Assembly: GCA_958450325.1 (NCBI GenBank)
Contig: OY288248.1
Location: 2,418,001-2,482,000, forward strand
Direction: 5' to 3'
Length of the DNA stretch: 64,000 nt
DNA from: Agrostemma githago
Taxonomy: Eukaryota; Streptophyta; Magnoliopsida; Caryophyllales; Caryophyllaceae
Both the position numbers and the translations under genes were made by a program. The notes under the pieces are model-generated. The model was not told where the DNA came from. It did no database searches and saw only the letters and a list, made by a program, of their open reading frames with translations. This document shows, piece after piece, positions 12,582 to 24,575 of this stretch (position 1 is the stretch's first letter; each line of letters starts with the position of its first letter).

Positions 12582-13808
12582 AGGTTGAACTAGTGTGAGG
12601 CGAGTTATGGTATTGAGATGAGAATCGATGTGGCTGGTCGGATTGATGTGGCGTGACTCGTGAGCCATGATGTTGAGTATTTAAGATATCGGTTTGATCG
12701 AGTATGTTACTCGTTTTTGCTACCGTTACTCAATCATAGTTGATGTCTGTGGTGTCGTTGTCGTGTCGTCCACCCAATTTTTTCTAAGGTGGGGCTTGTG
12801 ACGATCCAATTCATGTGAATTTTGGCCCATGCCCTTCTTCTGGCCAGACTGCTTGTGCTTTACTTTTTCTGGTCCACAGTTCATGAGAATTTTGGCCCAA
12901 ACAAGAAGTGTCAAGTGTCAACTATCTCGTCCTATTCCATCCGTCTTAGTCATTTGCGGTCATTTTATATTACGGAGTATTTGTGAACAATAGATGATCG
13001 AGACAGAAAAAGTATCTTACATATTCCATAGTTCCGTTCAGGAGATTGGTATAATGGTTGAGTATCGAGAATGTAGAATTTGCTAAGACAACACAAGACG
13101 ACAATACATATATGATACTCGTACAACATATAATGTACTCTCCGGTCATTATTTTTCGCCCCATTTATGACGAGTATTTTAATGAAATGAGGGTAAAAAA
13201 TAGTGTCCGGAGTGATTATATATTAGAAGAAACTTCTTATAATAAACTTATTAGTATCATGATTCATGAGTTTTGTACTAGGCATAAACAAAAATAAACT
13301 AACAATTTCATCATCACGCATTTCTTTTTCTAGGCATAAAAAATTTGTGGACTTTTTTGTCTGATTGATTGGCTGGATCAAAGCAAGTATCTGTATTACT
13401 GCATATGATATGACAAGAGGGCAATGTGAACGGGCAAAGCTGACCCGTAACCTGAATTGACCCGGAGTAAACCAAAACTAAGTAACTAACCCGACTGTTA
13501 TTATAGAAAACGAGTCGATAGAAAAAAAGTTGAAATGGCAAACCCGAAATGGTTAGGCCCATCCAAAGTCAACTTGATTTCTATCGCCCGAAACTGGCAT
13601 GACCCGACCCCGACCCGGTTGACCCGTTTGTCAGATCTACTTGACAACCAAAAAGATGCTCACTACAAACTGAACCCAAAAACTTTGAAGAGACGGTCCC
13701 CTTAATAACGTTATCAAGAGACCCGAATGAACGTTATCACAACTTATGTGTTACGAGTACTTAATTACTCCATAGCATTTTTTTTCTTCATGTTATGCTT
13801 CCTTCTCA
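12582..13808. other. Intergenic with degenerate repeats
   Basis: No gene seen. 13420-13640 is rich in GACCCG words, ending in GGTTGACCCGTTTGTCAGATC, and looks like a worn hAT MITE of the same style; its left end is unclear. Confidence 0.4.
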
Positions 13809-13822
13809 CTAACTTAGTGGAT

Positions 13823-14085
13823 GACGGTCTGTCATAGAATATAAACGAGTCTCAACCATCGGCTTAAGGTTTTGGTTGAATTGGTTCTTTAACATGATAT
13901 TAGAGCCAGAGTTCACGAGTTCAAACCCTGGCAGCCCCCAATATCTCGAACTCTCAAGTGAAATCTCAGCACACGATACAGGGAGCCACTCTTCGAGCCC
14001 AAAGGGCATTCGAGTGAGGGGGCGTAATAGAACATAAACGGGCCTCAACCATCGCCTTAAAGTTTTGATTGAGTTGATTCCATAA
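13823..14085 (+). repeat. Dispersed repeat with tRNA-like B box
   Basis: Contains ATTAGAGCCAGAGTTCACGAG, GAGTTCAAACCCTGG (B-box-like) and CAGCCCCCAATATCTC. The same block recurs at 26103-26191 with GAGTTCGAACCCTAAC. A second copy of CGGGCCTCAACCATCGCCTT closes the right side. SINE or LTR-proximal origin cannot be decided. Confidence 0.45.
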
Positions 14086-14235
14086 CAGTCTGTATGTGAA
14101 AGACGTAGGGAAAATGAGATTCTAGCTCACCTGGCATTATCAACAAGACAATAACAAGTCTAACCATCCAATAATGAAGGATGATATATAATTGGTTCAA
14201 CTAAAGAAGAACACAAATACAATAATTATACAAAC

Positions 14236-16209
14236 ATGGCTAATTACCTACTCTCATATTCAATCATCTTAAACATAGTAGTTTGTACAGCATATATTTA
14301 CACAAAATGGACCGACTATACCGCGAATAATACTAATAATAATCTAAGTTGGACAGTTGAAGCCGCGAAAGAGGCTGAGGAAGTCGACTCGATCCCATGT
14401 TCAGGACATGGACTCGCCTACTTGGACAGCTCCTTCGTTCATGGAAAACCGGTTTGTGAGTGTTACGCTTGTTACTCTGGTTCCGATTGCTCCTCCATTT
14501 CTCATCCATGTCTCGCTGATGCCGATAGGTAAATATGTCCTATACATAATTTCGATCATATCTTGTATATATCCGATCTTATGATCATACGATTCAAAAA
14601 ATGGTCAACGATTCTGATCTTAGGTAGTAAGATCATAATTTGACTCCGTTGACTTTTTTTTTTGTCACCCTTCTTGGATTCGGGTTAGTTTTTTTTTGAC
14701 TGCTCTCATCGGATTAGCTCTTTTTGCGATCCAGATTCTTGACACTTGTTTTTTGTAGTGGAAATCCTCTGTTTCTTGAGCCATTTTGGAAGAAGCACAA
14801 GGAAAGTAGTAGTGTATTAGTATCAGGATGGCACAGACTCGGGTATTCATATCCTGGAGCGGATCGATTATCAGTGGAACTCGAGAAATACATCTTCAAA
14901 CTTCATGATTTAGTTGGAAATGCAGTCACTGATGGACGCCGCCTGGTGTTCGGCACAGGCTCCAGCCAGCTCTTGAATGCTGCTGTTCATTCCCTTTCCT
15001 CCTCGTCTCCTGTCACCCCCGCCCTTGTTCTCGCTTCTGTCCCTTATTATTCGGTATGTATTTCTTGTAAAGTCCAGTTCTTTCTGACTGAAGTGAACTG
15101 AAATGAACTGAAAGTGTATGATGAAGTGCTGAAATGCTGCTGCAGTTATATAGAACACAGACAAACCTCTTAGCGACAAGAAACTACGAATTCAGAGGAG
15201 ACCCGTCTCCCTGGAAGAACAAAACAGATGGTGGTGACCAAATGACGATTGAGTTTGTGACATCGCCTAACAATCCCGACTGCAAACTGAACCAGAAAGT
15301 GTTACAGGGACCGTTAGCTAAGTCCATTCATGATCATGTCTACTATTGGCCTCATTACACTGCTATTCCCGCCCCTGCAGACGAGGATGTAATGGTGTTT
15401 TCTGTTTCCAAGCTCACTGGTCACGCTGGCAGCAGATTCGGGTATGCATTGCATTCAGATTTACTGTATCATTTACTCTTGTAGTCCTGTATCCTGTAAT
15501 TCTGAGTATATATTCAGATTACTGTATCATTGACTTTTGTCACGCTGGCTTTGATATCATGAACATCTCAACCAAAACCTAAGGCGATGGTATCCTGTTA
15601 ATTTTTACACAGGTGGGCATTGGTGAAGGACGAGTCAGTATACAGTAAGATGCAAAACTATGTACTCCAGAACACGCTTGGTGTATCGCATGATACACAG
15701 TTACGAGTGTTGGAGCTTTTGAAGGTTGTGGTCGATGGAGGAGCAGCGACAGAACTGTTTCAGTTTGGACACGCAACAATCAAAGACAGATGGGAAAGAT
15801 TAAATGCTGTTTTCTCTAAATTGCCGCGTTTCTCCTTACAGAGTATTCCTCCTCGGTTTTGCACTTACTATCAACAAGTTCGACAACCTTCCCCAGGTCA
15901 ACTAACTACCCACATTTCTAACCAGCTCAGTCATTTGTTTAACTTTGATTATAATATTCTTCACAAAAATCTGCAGCATATGCATGGTTGAAGTGTGAAA
16001 GAGAAGAAGATGAGGATTGTTATGAAGTGCTGAAATCAGCCGGGATCATTGGTCGAAATGGAGCAGCGTTTGGTGCTGAAGATCGGTATGTCAGACTAAG
16101 CTTGTTGAAGAGCAAAGACGATTTTGAGGTGCTAATGCAAAAGTTACAACAATTATTGATCGATTCTGAACTTGAATTTTCTCCTCGAAATGTGAGTTAT
16201 TCAAGTTAG
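14236..16209 (+). CDS. TAR4: Alliinase/TAR4-like PLP enzyme, copy A
   Basis: PLP-dependent enzyme of the alliinase family, closest to TAR3/TAR4 (tryptophan aminotransferase-related). Exons 14236-14528, 14759-15053, 15146-15441, 15613-15896 and 15977-16209 give 466 residues. N-terminal hydrophobic segment (about residues 4-20) suggests a signal anchor. Then comes a six-cysteine EGF_alliinase domain (PCSGHG...CECYACYSGSDC, about residues 56-93), and the aminotransferase domain with GWHRLGY, GTGSSQLLNAA, TSPNNPD and the PLP lysine in SKLTGHAGSRFGWALVKD. All five exons are intact and phases agree. Family members act on amino acids or cysteine sulfoxides; the substrate here is unknown. The promoter is similar to that of copies B and C. 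Confidence 0.92.
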
Positions 16210-16674
16210 AAGACTTCTCTCTCTGTCATTTAATTTGTTCACTTGTTATTATTCCGTATATATATTGTAATCAAATGTAAACAAACAAATTACTGAGACG
16301 TATTGTATTGTATATGAGATCAACGATCGTTGAGACCTTAAATTCTTCAATTGGTGAGAAAATTATACACATGGAGAATCAAGGTTAATAAGAGATGAAT
16401 CATATTGATGTTGTATATATATTTGTGCATAATATATCCTTGATACGAGTAACTTTTTAACACGTAACTCTTTCTATTTCGATCCTTTGTTTATTTTTTG
16501 CGCTCTATATTTATATTATAACAGCCTATTCAGTTGGGCTGGTACATGAAACCAATCAAATTGTATTATGATCGGCTAATTACCAAACTTTTTTCTTAGG
16601 TCTGCTAATTTGATTTGATAGTCGTCAAACTAAAAAATAAGTAAATAACAAAGGAGAATAAATAAAGAGTCGTG
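16210..16674. other. 3' flank of TAR4-like copy A
   Basis: The block with CAACGATCGTTGAGACC and AATCAAGGTTAATAA recurs downstream of copies B and C and of the orphan exon, so the duplicated unit included this 3' flank. Confidence 0.7.
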
Positions 16675-17361
16675 CTTTTTCCTAACGAGCGTTTACTCAA
16701 TCCTAACGACATTTTACCTATTTTCCCCCGTAATTTTCCAATGCTCGTGATGTTGACTTTCTCTCTAAAAAAACTTCCAAATTTGACCTAATTGAATTCG
16801 ACCACCCAACCGTCGGCCACCACCGCCACCACCACCACCACCACCACCACCATCTAATTCGTTTCCTAAACCCTAATTTACTTCACCAATTACAATTAAA
16901 CAATAATTAGAATGTAATTAAACCTAATTTAATCTTTCAATTTCAATTAATTTTGATTAGACAAAATAATTAATGTAACCAAACAATTGATTTAGGGAAA
17001 ACGGTAATTAGTTTAACATTAATTGAATTAAGGCTAATGATCGATCCCTAATTTACTCCAAAAAAGTATCAAAATCCTAATTTAATCCTTCAATTTCAAA
17101 ATTAAAGAGTAATTTGAAAAAGTAATTACCGTAACCAAACAAGTAATTTAGGAAAAATGGTGATTACTCCATCACTAATTGAATTAGTACTCATAGTCGA
17201 ATTAGTACTCATAATCGATTTGTAATTGTAGTTTGAATAGTTGTATGCAAATGAGAGAAAAGTTGTTCTTGATTGGGAGAACAGTGGATTATGAGAAATG
17301 TAAATTTAGAAATATTAAGAAAAATACGTTAGGATTGAGTAAAATTGCGTTAGAAAAAAGT
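16675..17361. mobile_element. Non-autonomous TIR element, copy 1
   Basis: Left end CTTTTTCCTAACGAGCG followed by TTTACTCAATCCTAACG, and right end TAGGATTGAGTAAAATTGCG...TAGAAAAAAG, are inverted repeats. The same structure occurs at 53951-54703. The interior includes a (CCA)n run at about 16820-16853. I see no transposase and no clear target duplication, so superfamily is open. Confidence 0.6.
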
Positions 17362-17944
17362 AATTTCGTAAAAAAATACTTGTATAAGAATAATAACGAG
17401 ACGGAATTCTTTATTCTTATCTTCTTTGATTGTATTTATCCTCGTTTCACGATACGTGCAGTCAAGAAATTTTTTTAAAGACTAATTTTCTCTTTTAATT
17501 TTTGAACTTATGAGAAATTAGGGTGAGTAGGCTGGTTTATTATTAGCAAAATTAGTATGAGAATACTCGTTTGTAAATATTTTGTCTTTATTAGTCTTAA
17601 TATATTCCAAAGTAATATTGACCAATTTTAAGGTTGAAGATCGATACTCCATTTTTAAACGAGACAATGTCTACTTTTTCACTTTCTCACCTGTACGGTT
17701 GTACCCTCTTTTTTAGGGAAAAAAACTTTGACGGACAATAACTCTCAGTTACGATTTCAGAAAATGGTAATTTTTTCTTCCATATTGTATGTCTTTACGA
17801 AATCTTCAGTTTGAAAAAAAAAATATCGTTTTTCGAACTTTTACCCAGGAGTTTTAACCGGTCAAAGTTTATTTTGTCAAAACACTATAAACTTTGACCG
17901 ATCATAAATCCCGATTACGAATTCAGAAAGTACTATAAACACTA

Positions 17945-18226
17945 CTCCCTCCATCCCACTATCTTCTTCCCACTTTCCTAAAAGGGAAATCTCACTAACA
18001 TCTTCCCATTTACTTTATTTCCTTATTTGGTTGATTTATTTTACAATTCTACCCTTATTAATACTACCTATTTACACTATTTGCCACTCACTTTAGTTGG
18101 ATGAAGCCAAGTTGTATTTGTTTATAATATTATCTCTTACAATTGGACCCACTTACAATATTATATTCTTAATCCTTAAGAGATGTGCCCATATCAAATG
18201 GGAACATCTCTTTGGGATGGAGGAAG
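17945..18226. mobile_element. Stowaway MITE next to orphan TAR exon
   Basis: CTCCCTCCATCCCA at the left and TTGGGATGGAGGAAG at the right, flanked by TA on both sides; 282 bp, as expected for Stowaway (Tc1/mariner-derived). It abuts the remnant of intron 4 of a degraded TAR4-like copy. Confidence 0.85.
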
Positions 18227-18228
18227 TA

Positions 18229-18513
18229 CATTTTTAGCGATTTTGGGATTTGTTATGTGCAGCATATGCATGGTTGAAGTGTGAAAGAGAAGAAGATGAG
18301 GATTGTTATGAAGTGCTGAAATCAGCCGAGATCATTGGTCGAAAGGGAGCGTCGTTTGGTGCTGAAGCTCGGTATGTGAGACTAAGTTTGTTGAAGAGCA
18401 AAGACGATTTTGAGGTGCTAATGCAAAAGTTACAACAATTATTGATCGATTCTGAACTTGAATTTTCTTCTCATATTTTAATCAAAGGTAAACAAATTAT
18501 CGAGACGTATTAA
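18229..18513 (+). pseudogene. Orphan last exon of a fifth TAR4-like copy
   Basis: 18232-18262 is the 3' part of intron 4 (TTTTAGCGATTTTGGGATTTG, as in copy B) with an intact CAG acceptor. The last exon starts at 18263 and encodes AYAWLKCEREEDEDCYEVLK to DSELEF. After DSELEF a deletion joins the frame to 3'UTR sequence, so it reads through to a stop at 18511-18513. No exons 1-4 exist upstream; the Stowaway at 17945 and the 3' flank of copy A come first. A remnant of a deleted gene. Confidence 0.85.
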
Positions 18514-18652
18514 CTCTATACTCAACGATCGTTGAGACCTTAAATTCTTCAATTGAACATTGAGAATCAAGAAGGTTAATAAGAGATGAATCATATTGAT
18601 GTTGTATAGTTCTGTCTCGATCCTTTGTTTATCTTTTTTTCACTATATTGTA

Positions 18653-18868
18653 ATCCCTTCATTCAACTCCAATTTACCCATTTCCTTTTGCACACTTGTC
18701 GAGACACATTTTAAATCGTTAATATTTCTTCTCGTCAAGACGAATCAAACAAAATCCCACGTAATAATATTTTGTTTTATAGATCGTGTAGAATTTTGAT
18801 GATTCTTTTGGTTTAGTAATAGTGTCCAAAATCCAAATAAGTAAATTGGAGTTGAATGAAGGGACTAC
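18653..18868. mobile_element. Stowaway-like MITE
   Basis: CCCTTCATTCAACTCCAA and TTGGAGTTGAATGAAGGG are inverted ends within the 3' flank of the orphan exon; about 215 bp, no coding. Confidence 0.6.
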
Positions 18869-18932
18869 TTAGTAACAACCTGTTCCATTGGGTTGGTTAG
18901 CTGGTACATGAAAACAATAAAATTGTGTTATA

Positions 18933-19149
18933 CTCCCTCCGTTCCGATGAATTATTTGTCTTTCATTTTGACACTAAGGGCACATTTTGACACTAAGGGC
19001 AAGGGATTCAATGAGAAAGTGACATGTGGAGCAAAACTCATGAGAATGGTCAAATTTCATATAAAAAATATTCCTAAAACAGAAAGGTAAACAATTCATT
19101 GAGACGCCCCAATATGGAATAGACAAACAATTCATTGAGACGAAGGGAG
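18933..19149. mobile_element. Stowaway MITE
   Basis: CTCCCTCCGTTCCGATGAATT at the left and ATTCATTGAGACGAAGGGAG at the right, flanked by TA. Related to the MITE at 23271-23457. It holds a small internal duplication of the ACACTAAGGGCA word. Confidence 0.75.
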
Positions 19150-19504
19150 TAATCAACTAATTATTGAACCTCTTTTCTTAAATCTGCTAATTTGATTTGA
19201 TAGTCGTCAAATGTGCTACTAAAATCTATCAATCGTACAAGTATTATATATTTATATTTATTAATTTGTTTCTGCTATTTGTCAAATATGACGTACAAGT
19301 ACAAAGACTTTGTTTGATGAGTTGTTTTACTTTGTTCGTAATAGAATTATTTAGAAATTGACAATTAAACTAAAAAAAAACTTTGTAAGTAAATAACAAA
19401 GGAACATAAATACAAAAATAATAAAGAGAGGGAATTCTTTATTCTTATCTTCTTCGATTGTATTTATCCTTGGATTTAAAGATACCTGCAATCAAGAAAG
19501 TTTT

Positions 19505-20851
19505 TGTAAGATAACGTAATGCGTTGTCTATATAATTCAACTAGCTCGGTATTTATACCGAAGGCTTACAACGAGATACATCGAATGTGTCTCGGGAATA
19601 ACTATACTAAATGATATACTAATGACGAAATGTAAAAGGACTCTACTAATTACTACTATTAATTACAATATAATATTATTGTCTAATACACCCCCTCAGT
19701 CAAAACGGTAGTTTGCGGACGCTTTGACTGGACCAAAAGATAATTGCAGATGCCGCTGAAGATGAACCAAGTCAACCTTTTGACGTTGGAACCGCAACTA
19801 TGCGTCTTGAACGTATGTCTCGAACTTTCGCGCATGCCGAAGGAAAAAAAAACGCTAGCAAATCTAATGGTCAACAAGGCCGAAACGGCAGGTCGTGACA
19901 CAAATAAAAAGAAAACGGTGTACGGGCGCATGACAACCCGTAAGGCACCACAAACCGGAGCAAAGCTCAACAGTATAAATTAAAAAGAAAAGAAAAAAAA
20001 CGGTGTACGGGAGCGTGACAACCTGTAAAGCACCACAAACTGGAGCAAAGCTCAACAGTATAAAATAAAAGGAAAAAAAACGACTAAACCGAAACATAAA
20101 ACACCCGACCGAGCTCTTCAATCCAGTGTCGGCAGGTTGGCCATGCGGGTCGTAGTCGGCGGAGTCAGACCATCCGGCCCGTGGGGCAGGGGTGGTTGCT
20201 GGGGCGAACCTGAGCCGGACACGGAGAAGGCGATGATGAGACGGGGTGGCGGTTTAGTGCGGCCGGCGGTTGTCGAAACAAGGACAAGGGTATGAGCGGT
20301 ATTGGCGAGGATCAACGGAGAACATGTCGGCGACAACATAATATGAAAATCGGTACGGAGGGTATTATTATTTATTTTTAATAATATTATTATTCATAAT
20401 AATATAATATTGGTAATGAAGTTGGATGGAGATAAATGGCTATGGAGAATTGAACGGCAGAAAGCACTAGTATTAAGTAATAATACTAATTATTATATAA
20501 TTATAAGAGATAAGTATTAGCGGAGGATTATTGCGTAATATTATAGGGAGGCCAATAATTACCTGCCGGAGATGGAAAAAAGAGATGGCCATCTCCGGCC
20601 GGCGACTAAGTCAGAAAGTTGTGGCAAACGGAAGGAATTTTGAGGGGACCGATTTAGGCTGATACCATGTAAGATAACGTAATGCGTTGTCTATATTATT
20701 CAACTAGCTCGATATTTATACAGAAGGCTTACAACGAGATACATCGAATGTGTCTCGGGAATTACTATACTAAATGATATACTAATGACGGAATGTAAAA
20801 GAACTCTACTAATTACTACTATTAACTACAATATAATATTATTGTCTAATA
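19505..20851 (-). mobile_element. Miniature LTR retrotransposon (TRIM-like)
   Basis: Two direct repeats of about 185 bp, 19505-19690 and 20668-20851, are over 90% alike by eye. Read on the minus strand, the 5' LTR ends in TTACA and is followed by TGGTATCAGC, a primer-binding site for initiator tRNA-Met. The polypurine tract TGAGGGGG precedes the other LTR. The 977-bp interior has no gag or pol, only a 78-bp tandem pair (about 19906 and 19986). A possible 5-bp target duplication is GTTTT. The outer two bases of the right LTR seem lost. Confidence 0.8.
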
Positions 20852-21527
20852 GTTTTTTTAAAGACTAATTCTCTCTTTTAATTTTTGGATTTAGTGAAAT
20901 TATGAGAAATTAGGGTGAGTAGACTCGTTTATAATTAACACAGAATTAGTATGATCGATAAGACTCATTTATACATGTTTTAACCTGACGTCAATATCCT
21001 CCTGACGTGTCAAGGGTGTTACACTAATCTTCTTTTTCAAAGTTGTATGCCGGCTTATCTTAAACTACAGATACGTAAATTAACGTTAACATGTTGCAAG
21101 GTATATACCTTCGTTTATTATATGAATCTCTTACAAAAAAATGTCGATAAAAACATTTATGTTCTTGCTACCGATCTACATCGAATATGTTTCAGTATTA
21201 CTAACTTCCAATTTTTTTTAAATTTCACAACCCCGTGACATGTCACGAGTAACACACTAGTATGTTAATATTTGACTCATTTTAAGGTTTAAGACTGATA
21301 CTCCGTTTTCAACCAGACAATATAATGATATTTTATGGGGTAATAAGCTGCCATACAACCAAAAAAACGAGGTACAAATGGAAAATGACATTCTAGCTCG
21401 CCTTATCAACAAGACAACAAGCAATCTAACCAACCAAACCATGATAGAGTACATATTTTCTTCAACTAATTATTAAAATTCCTACTAACTATTATTATTG
21501 TCCTGGAAAAAAAAAAAAAAAACACAC

Positions 21528-23255
21528 ATGGGTTTTTATTTATCATATTCAATCATCCTAAACATAGTCGTTTGTATAGCATATGTTTACACAAAATGGA
21601 CCGACTATACCGCGAATAATACTAATAATAATCTAAGTTGGACAATTGAAGCCGCGAAAGAGGCTGAGGAAGTCGACTCGATTCCATGTTCAGGACATGG
21701 ACTCGTGTTCTTGGATAGCTCCTTCGTTCATGGAAAACCGGTTTGTGAGTGTTACGCTTGTTACTCTGGGTCCGACTGCTCCTCCATTTCTCATCCATGT
21801 CTTGCTGACGCCGATAGGTAAATACGTCCTATACTTAATTTTGTCATCGGACTAGCTCTTTTCGTTATACAGACACTTGACACATGACACTTGTTTTTTT
21901 TTGAAGTGGAAATCCTCTGTTTCTTGAGCCATTTTGGAAGAAGCACAAGGAAAGCAGTAGTGTACTTGTATCAGGATGGCACAGACTTGGGTATGAATAC
22001 CCTGGAGCTGATCGACTTTCAGTGGAACTCGAGAAATACATCTTCAAACTTCATGATTTAGTCGGAAATGCAGTCACTGATGGACGTCGCCTGGTGTTTG
22101 GCACAGGCTCTACTCAACTCTTCAATGCTGCTGTCCATTCCCTTTCCTCCTCTTCTCCTGTCATTCCTGCCCTTGTTCTCGCTTCTGTCCCTTATTATTC
22201 GGTATGTATTTCTAGCTCTTTCTGGCTGAAACTGAACTGAAAGTGTATGATGAACTGCTGAAATGCTGCTGCAGTTATATAGAACACAGACAAACCTCTT
22301 AGCGACAAGAAATTACGAATTCAGAGGAGACCCGTCTCCCTGGAAGAACAAAACAGATGGTGGTGACCAAATGACGATTGAGTTTGTGACATCGCCTAAC
22401 AATCCCGACTGCAAACTGAACCAGAAAGTGTTACAGGGACCGTTAGCTAAGTCGATTCATGATCATGTCTACTATTGGCCTCATTACACTGCTATTCCCG
22501 CCCCTGCAGACGAAGATGTAATGATTTTTTCCGTTTCCAAGCTCACTGGTCACGCTGGCAGCAGATTCGGGTATGCATTGCATTCAGATTTACTGTATCA
22601 TTTACTTCTGTCACGTCACGCTGACTCTGATATCATGAATTTTTACACAGGTGGGCATTGGTGAAGGACGAGTCAGTGCACGGTAAGATGGAAAACTATG
22701 TAACCTACAACACGCTTGGTGTATCGCATGATACACAGTTACGAGTGTTGGAGCTTTTGAAGGTTGTGGTCGATGGAGGAGCAGCGACAGAACTGTTTCA
22801 GTTTGGACACGCGACAATCAAAGACAGATGGGAAAGATTAAATGCTGTTTTCTCTAAATTGTCGCGTTTCTCCTTACAGAGTATTCCTCCTCGGTTTTGC
22901 ACTTACTATCAACAAGTTCGACAACCTTCCCCTTGTCAGTCATCTGTTTAACTTTGATTATAATACTCTTCACAACAATGCACGAGTAAATTTTTAGCGA
23001 TTTTGGGATTTGTTATGTGCAGCATATGCGTGGTTGAAGTGTGAAAGAGAAGAAGACGAGGATTGTTATGAAGTGCTGAAATCAGCCGGGATTATTGGTC
23101 AAAATGGAGCGTCGTTTGGTGCTGAAGATCGGTATGTACGACTAAGCTTGTTGAAGAGCGAAGACGATTTTGAGCTGCTAATGCAAAAGTTACAACAATT
23201 ATTGATCGATTCTGAACTTGAATTTTCTCCTCGAAATGTGAGTTATTCAGGTTAG
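21528..23255 (+). CDS. TAR4: Alliinase/TAR4-like PLP enzyme, copy B
   Basis: Same architecture as copy A. Exons 21528-21817, 21907-22201, 22275-22570, 22651-22934 and 23023-23255; 465 residues. The start MGFYLSYSIILN follows an A-rich leader; the upstream frame extension (MSWKKKKK) is probably leader. Six EGF_alliinase cysteines, TSPNNPD and SKLTGHAGSRFG are present. The exon 2 acceptor is AAG rather than TAG. The exon 4 donor changed from CCAG|GTCAAC to CCTT|GTCAGT, which turns the PAYAW junction into PSYAW. Very close to copy A in exons 2-5, so a recent duplicate or gene conversion partner. Confidence 0.92.
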
Positions 23256-23270
23256 AAGACTCCGTATATA

Positions 23271-23457
23271 CTCCCTCCGTTCCAATAAATTGTTTGTCTT
23301 TGCTTTTGGCACCAAGGGGAAGATAACCAATGAAGAAGTGACACGTGGAGCCAAGGGTCAAATTACATATGAAAAACATTCCTAAAATAGAAAGGCAAAC
23401 AATTCATTGAGACGTTCCAATATGAAATAGGCAAACCATTCATTGGAACGGAGGGAG
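23271..23457. mobile_element. Stowaway MITE in 3' flank of copy B
   Basis: CTCCCTCCGTTCCAATAAATT to AATGAATGG-type inverted end GGAACGGAGGGAG, TA on both sides. It lies 16 bp after the copy B stop codon and splits the 3' flank that is continuous in copy A, so it postdates the duplication. Confidence 0.85.
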
Positions 23458-23705
23458 TATATTGTAATCAAATGTAAACAAATTACTGAGACGTATTGTA
23501 TTGTATATGAGATCAACGATCGTTGAGACCTTAAATTCTTCAATTGGTGAGAAAATTATACACATGGAGAATCAAGGTTAATAAGAGATGAATCATATTG
23601 ATGTTGTATATATATTTGTGCATAATATATCCCTGATACGAGTAACTTTTTAACATGTAACTCTTTCTGTTTCGATCCTTTGTTTATGTTTTGCGCTCTA
23701 TATTA

Positions 23706-23965
23706 CTCCCTCCATTCAAATTCACTTGTCTCATTTCATTTTTTTTTTTAACATTATTCACACTTGAGGGGAATCTTCGATATTCTCGACAATCTATAAG
23801 TGAGAATATAGTCATGTGAGATTTTGTTTGATTCGTCTGAGCACATTAAGAATATCAAATTTTTATAATTTTTGCTAATGTAAAATGAAAAATATCGCTA
23901 GTGTAAAACGCGTCTCGGCAAATGTGCCAAAAGAAAATGAGACAAGTGGGTTTGAATGGAGGGAG
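23706..23965. mobile_element. Stowaway MITE
   Basis: CTCCCTCCATTCAAATTCACT and the inverse AGTGGGTTTGAATGGAGGGAG with flanking TA; about 260 bp. Confidence 0.85.
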
Positions 23966-24215
23966 TATATTGTAACAGCCTATACAATTGGGCTGGTACA
24001 TGAAACCAATCAAATTGTATTATGATCGGCTAATTACCAAACTTTTTTCTTAATTCTGATAATTTGATACTAAAATTAAAATCTATCAATCGTATTAAGA
24101 CCATGTGCAATGATAATTATGGGGTAATTAAAGCTGCCCTACAAACCCAAAAAATACGAGGTACAATGGGAAAATGACATTCCAGCTCTCACCTTATCAA
24201 TAATGAGCGATGATA

Positions 24216-24482
24216 TTCTCTCCATTCAAATCCAAACTACACATTTATCTTTTGTACATTTGTTGAGACACATTTTGCACCGTTGATATTTTTCATTTTA
24301 CATTAGCAAAAATTATAAAAATTTGATATTCTTAAATCTTTAACCTACTCATATAAATGAATCAAACAAGATCCCACGTGACTATATTTTGTCTTATAGA
24401 TTGTCGAAAATATCGAAAATTCTCTTTAATTGTGAATAATGTCAAAAAAAGAGATGTACACTTTGAATTTGAATGGAGGGAG
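24216..24482. mobile_element. Stowaway MITE in promoter of copy C
   Basis: TCTCTCCATTCAAATCC and GAATTTGAATGGAGGGAG inverted ends with TA flanks. It sits 94 bp before the copy C start codon and separates the conserved promoter block (AAATGACATTCCAGCTCTC) from the leader. Its right flank is a (TA)n run that could serve as a TATA box. Confidence 0.75.
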
Positions 24483-24575
24483 TATATATATATATTTGTT
24501 TGTTTCAAACAATTACAATTCCTACTACTATTATTGTAGGCTTCCAAATCAAAAATACTCTTGGAAAAAAAACAC

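Noticed and set aside
16813..16853. CRISPR-like or minisatellite array
   Set aside because: A simple (CCA)n run inside a transposon; no spacers.
23000..23030. Possible pseudogene status of TAR4-like copy B from the altered exon 4 end
   Set aside because: The lost CCAG|GT donor is replaced by CCTT|GTCAGT at the same place, and the frame and phase remain correct, so it can be spliced.
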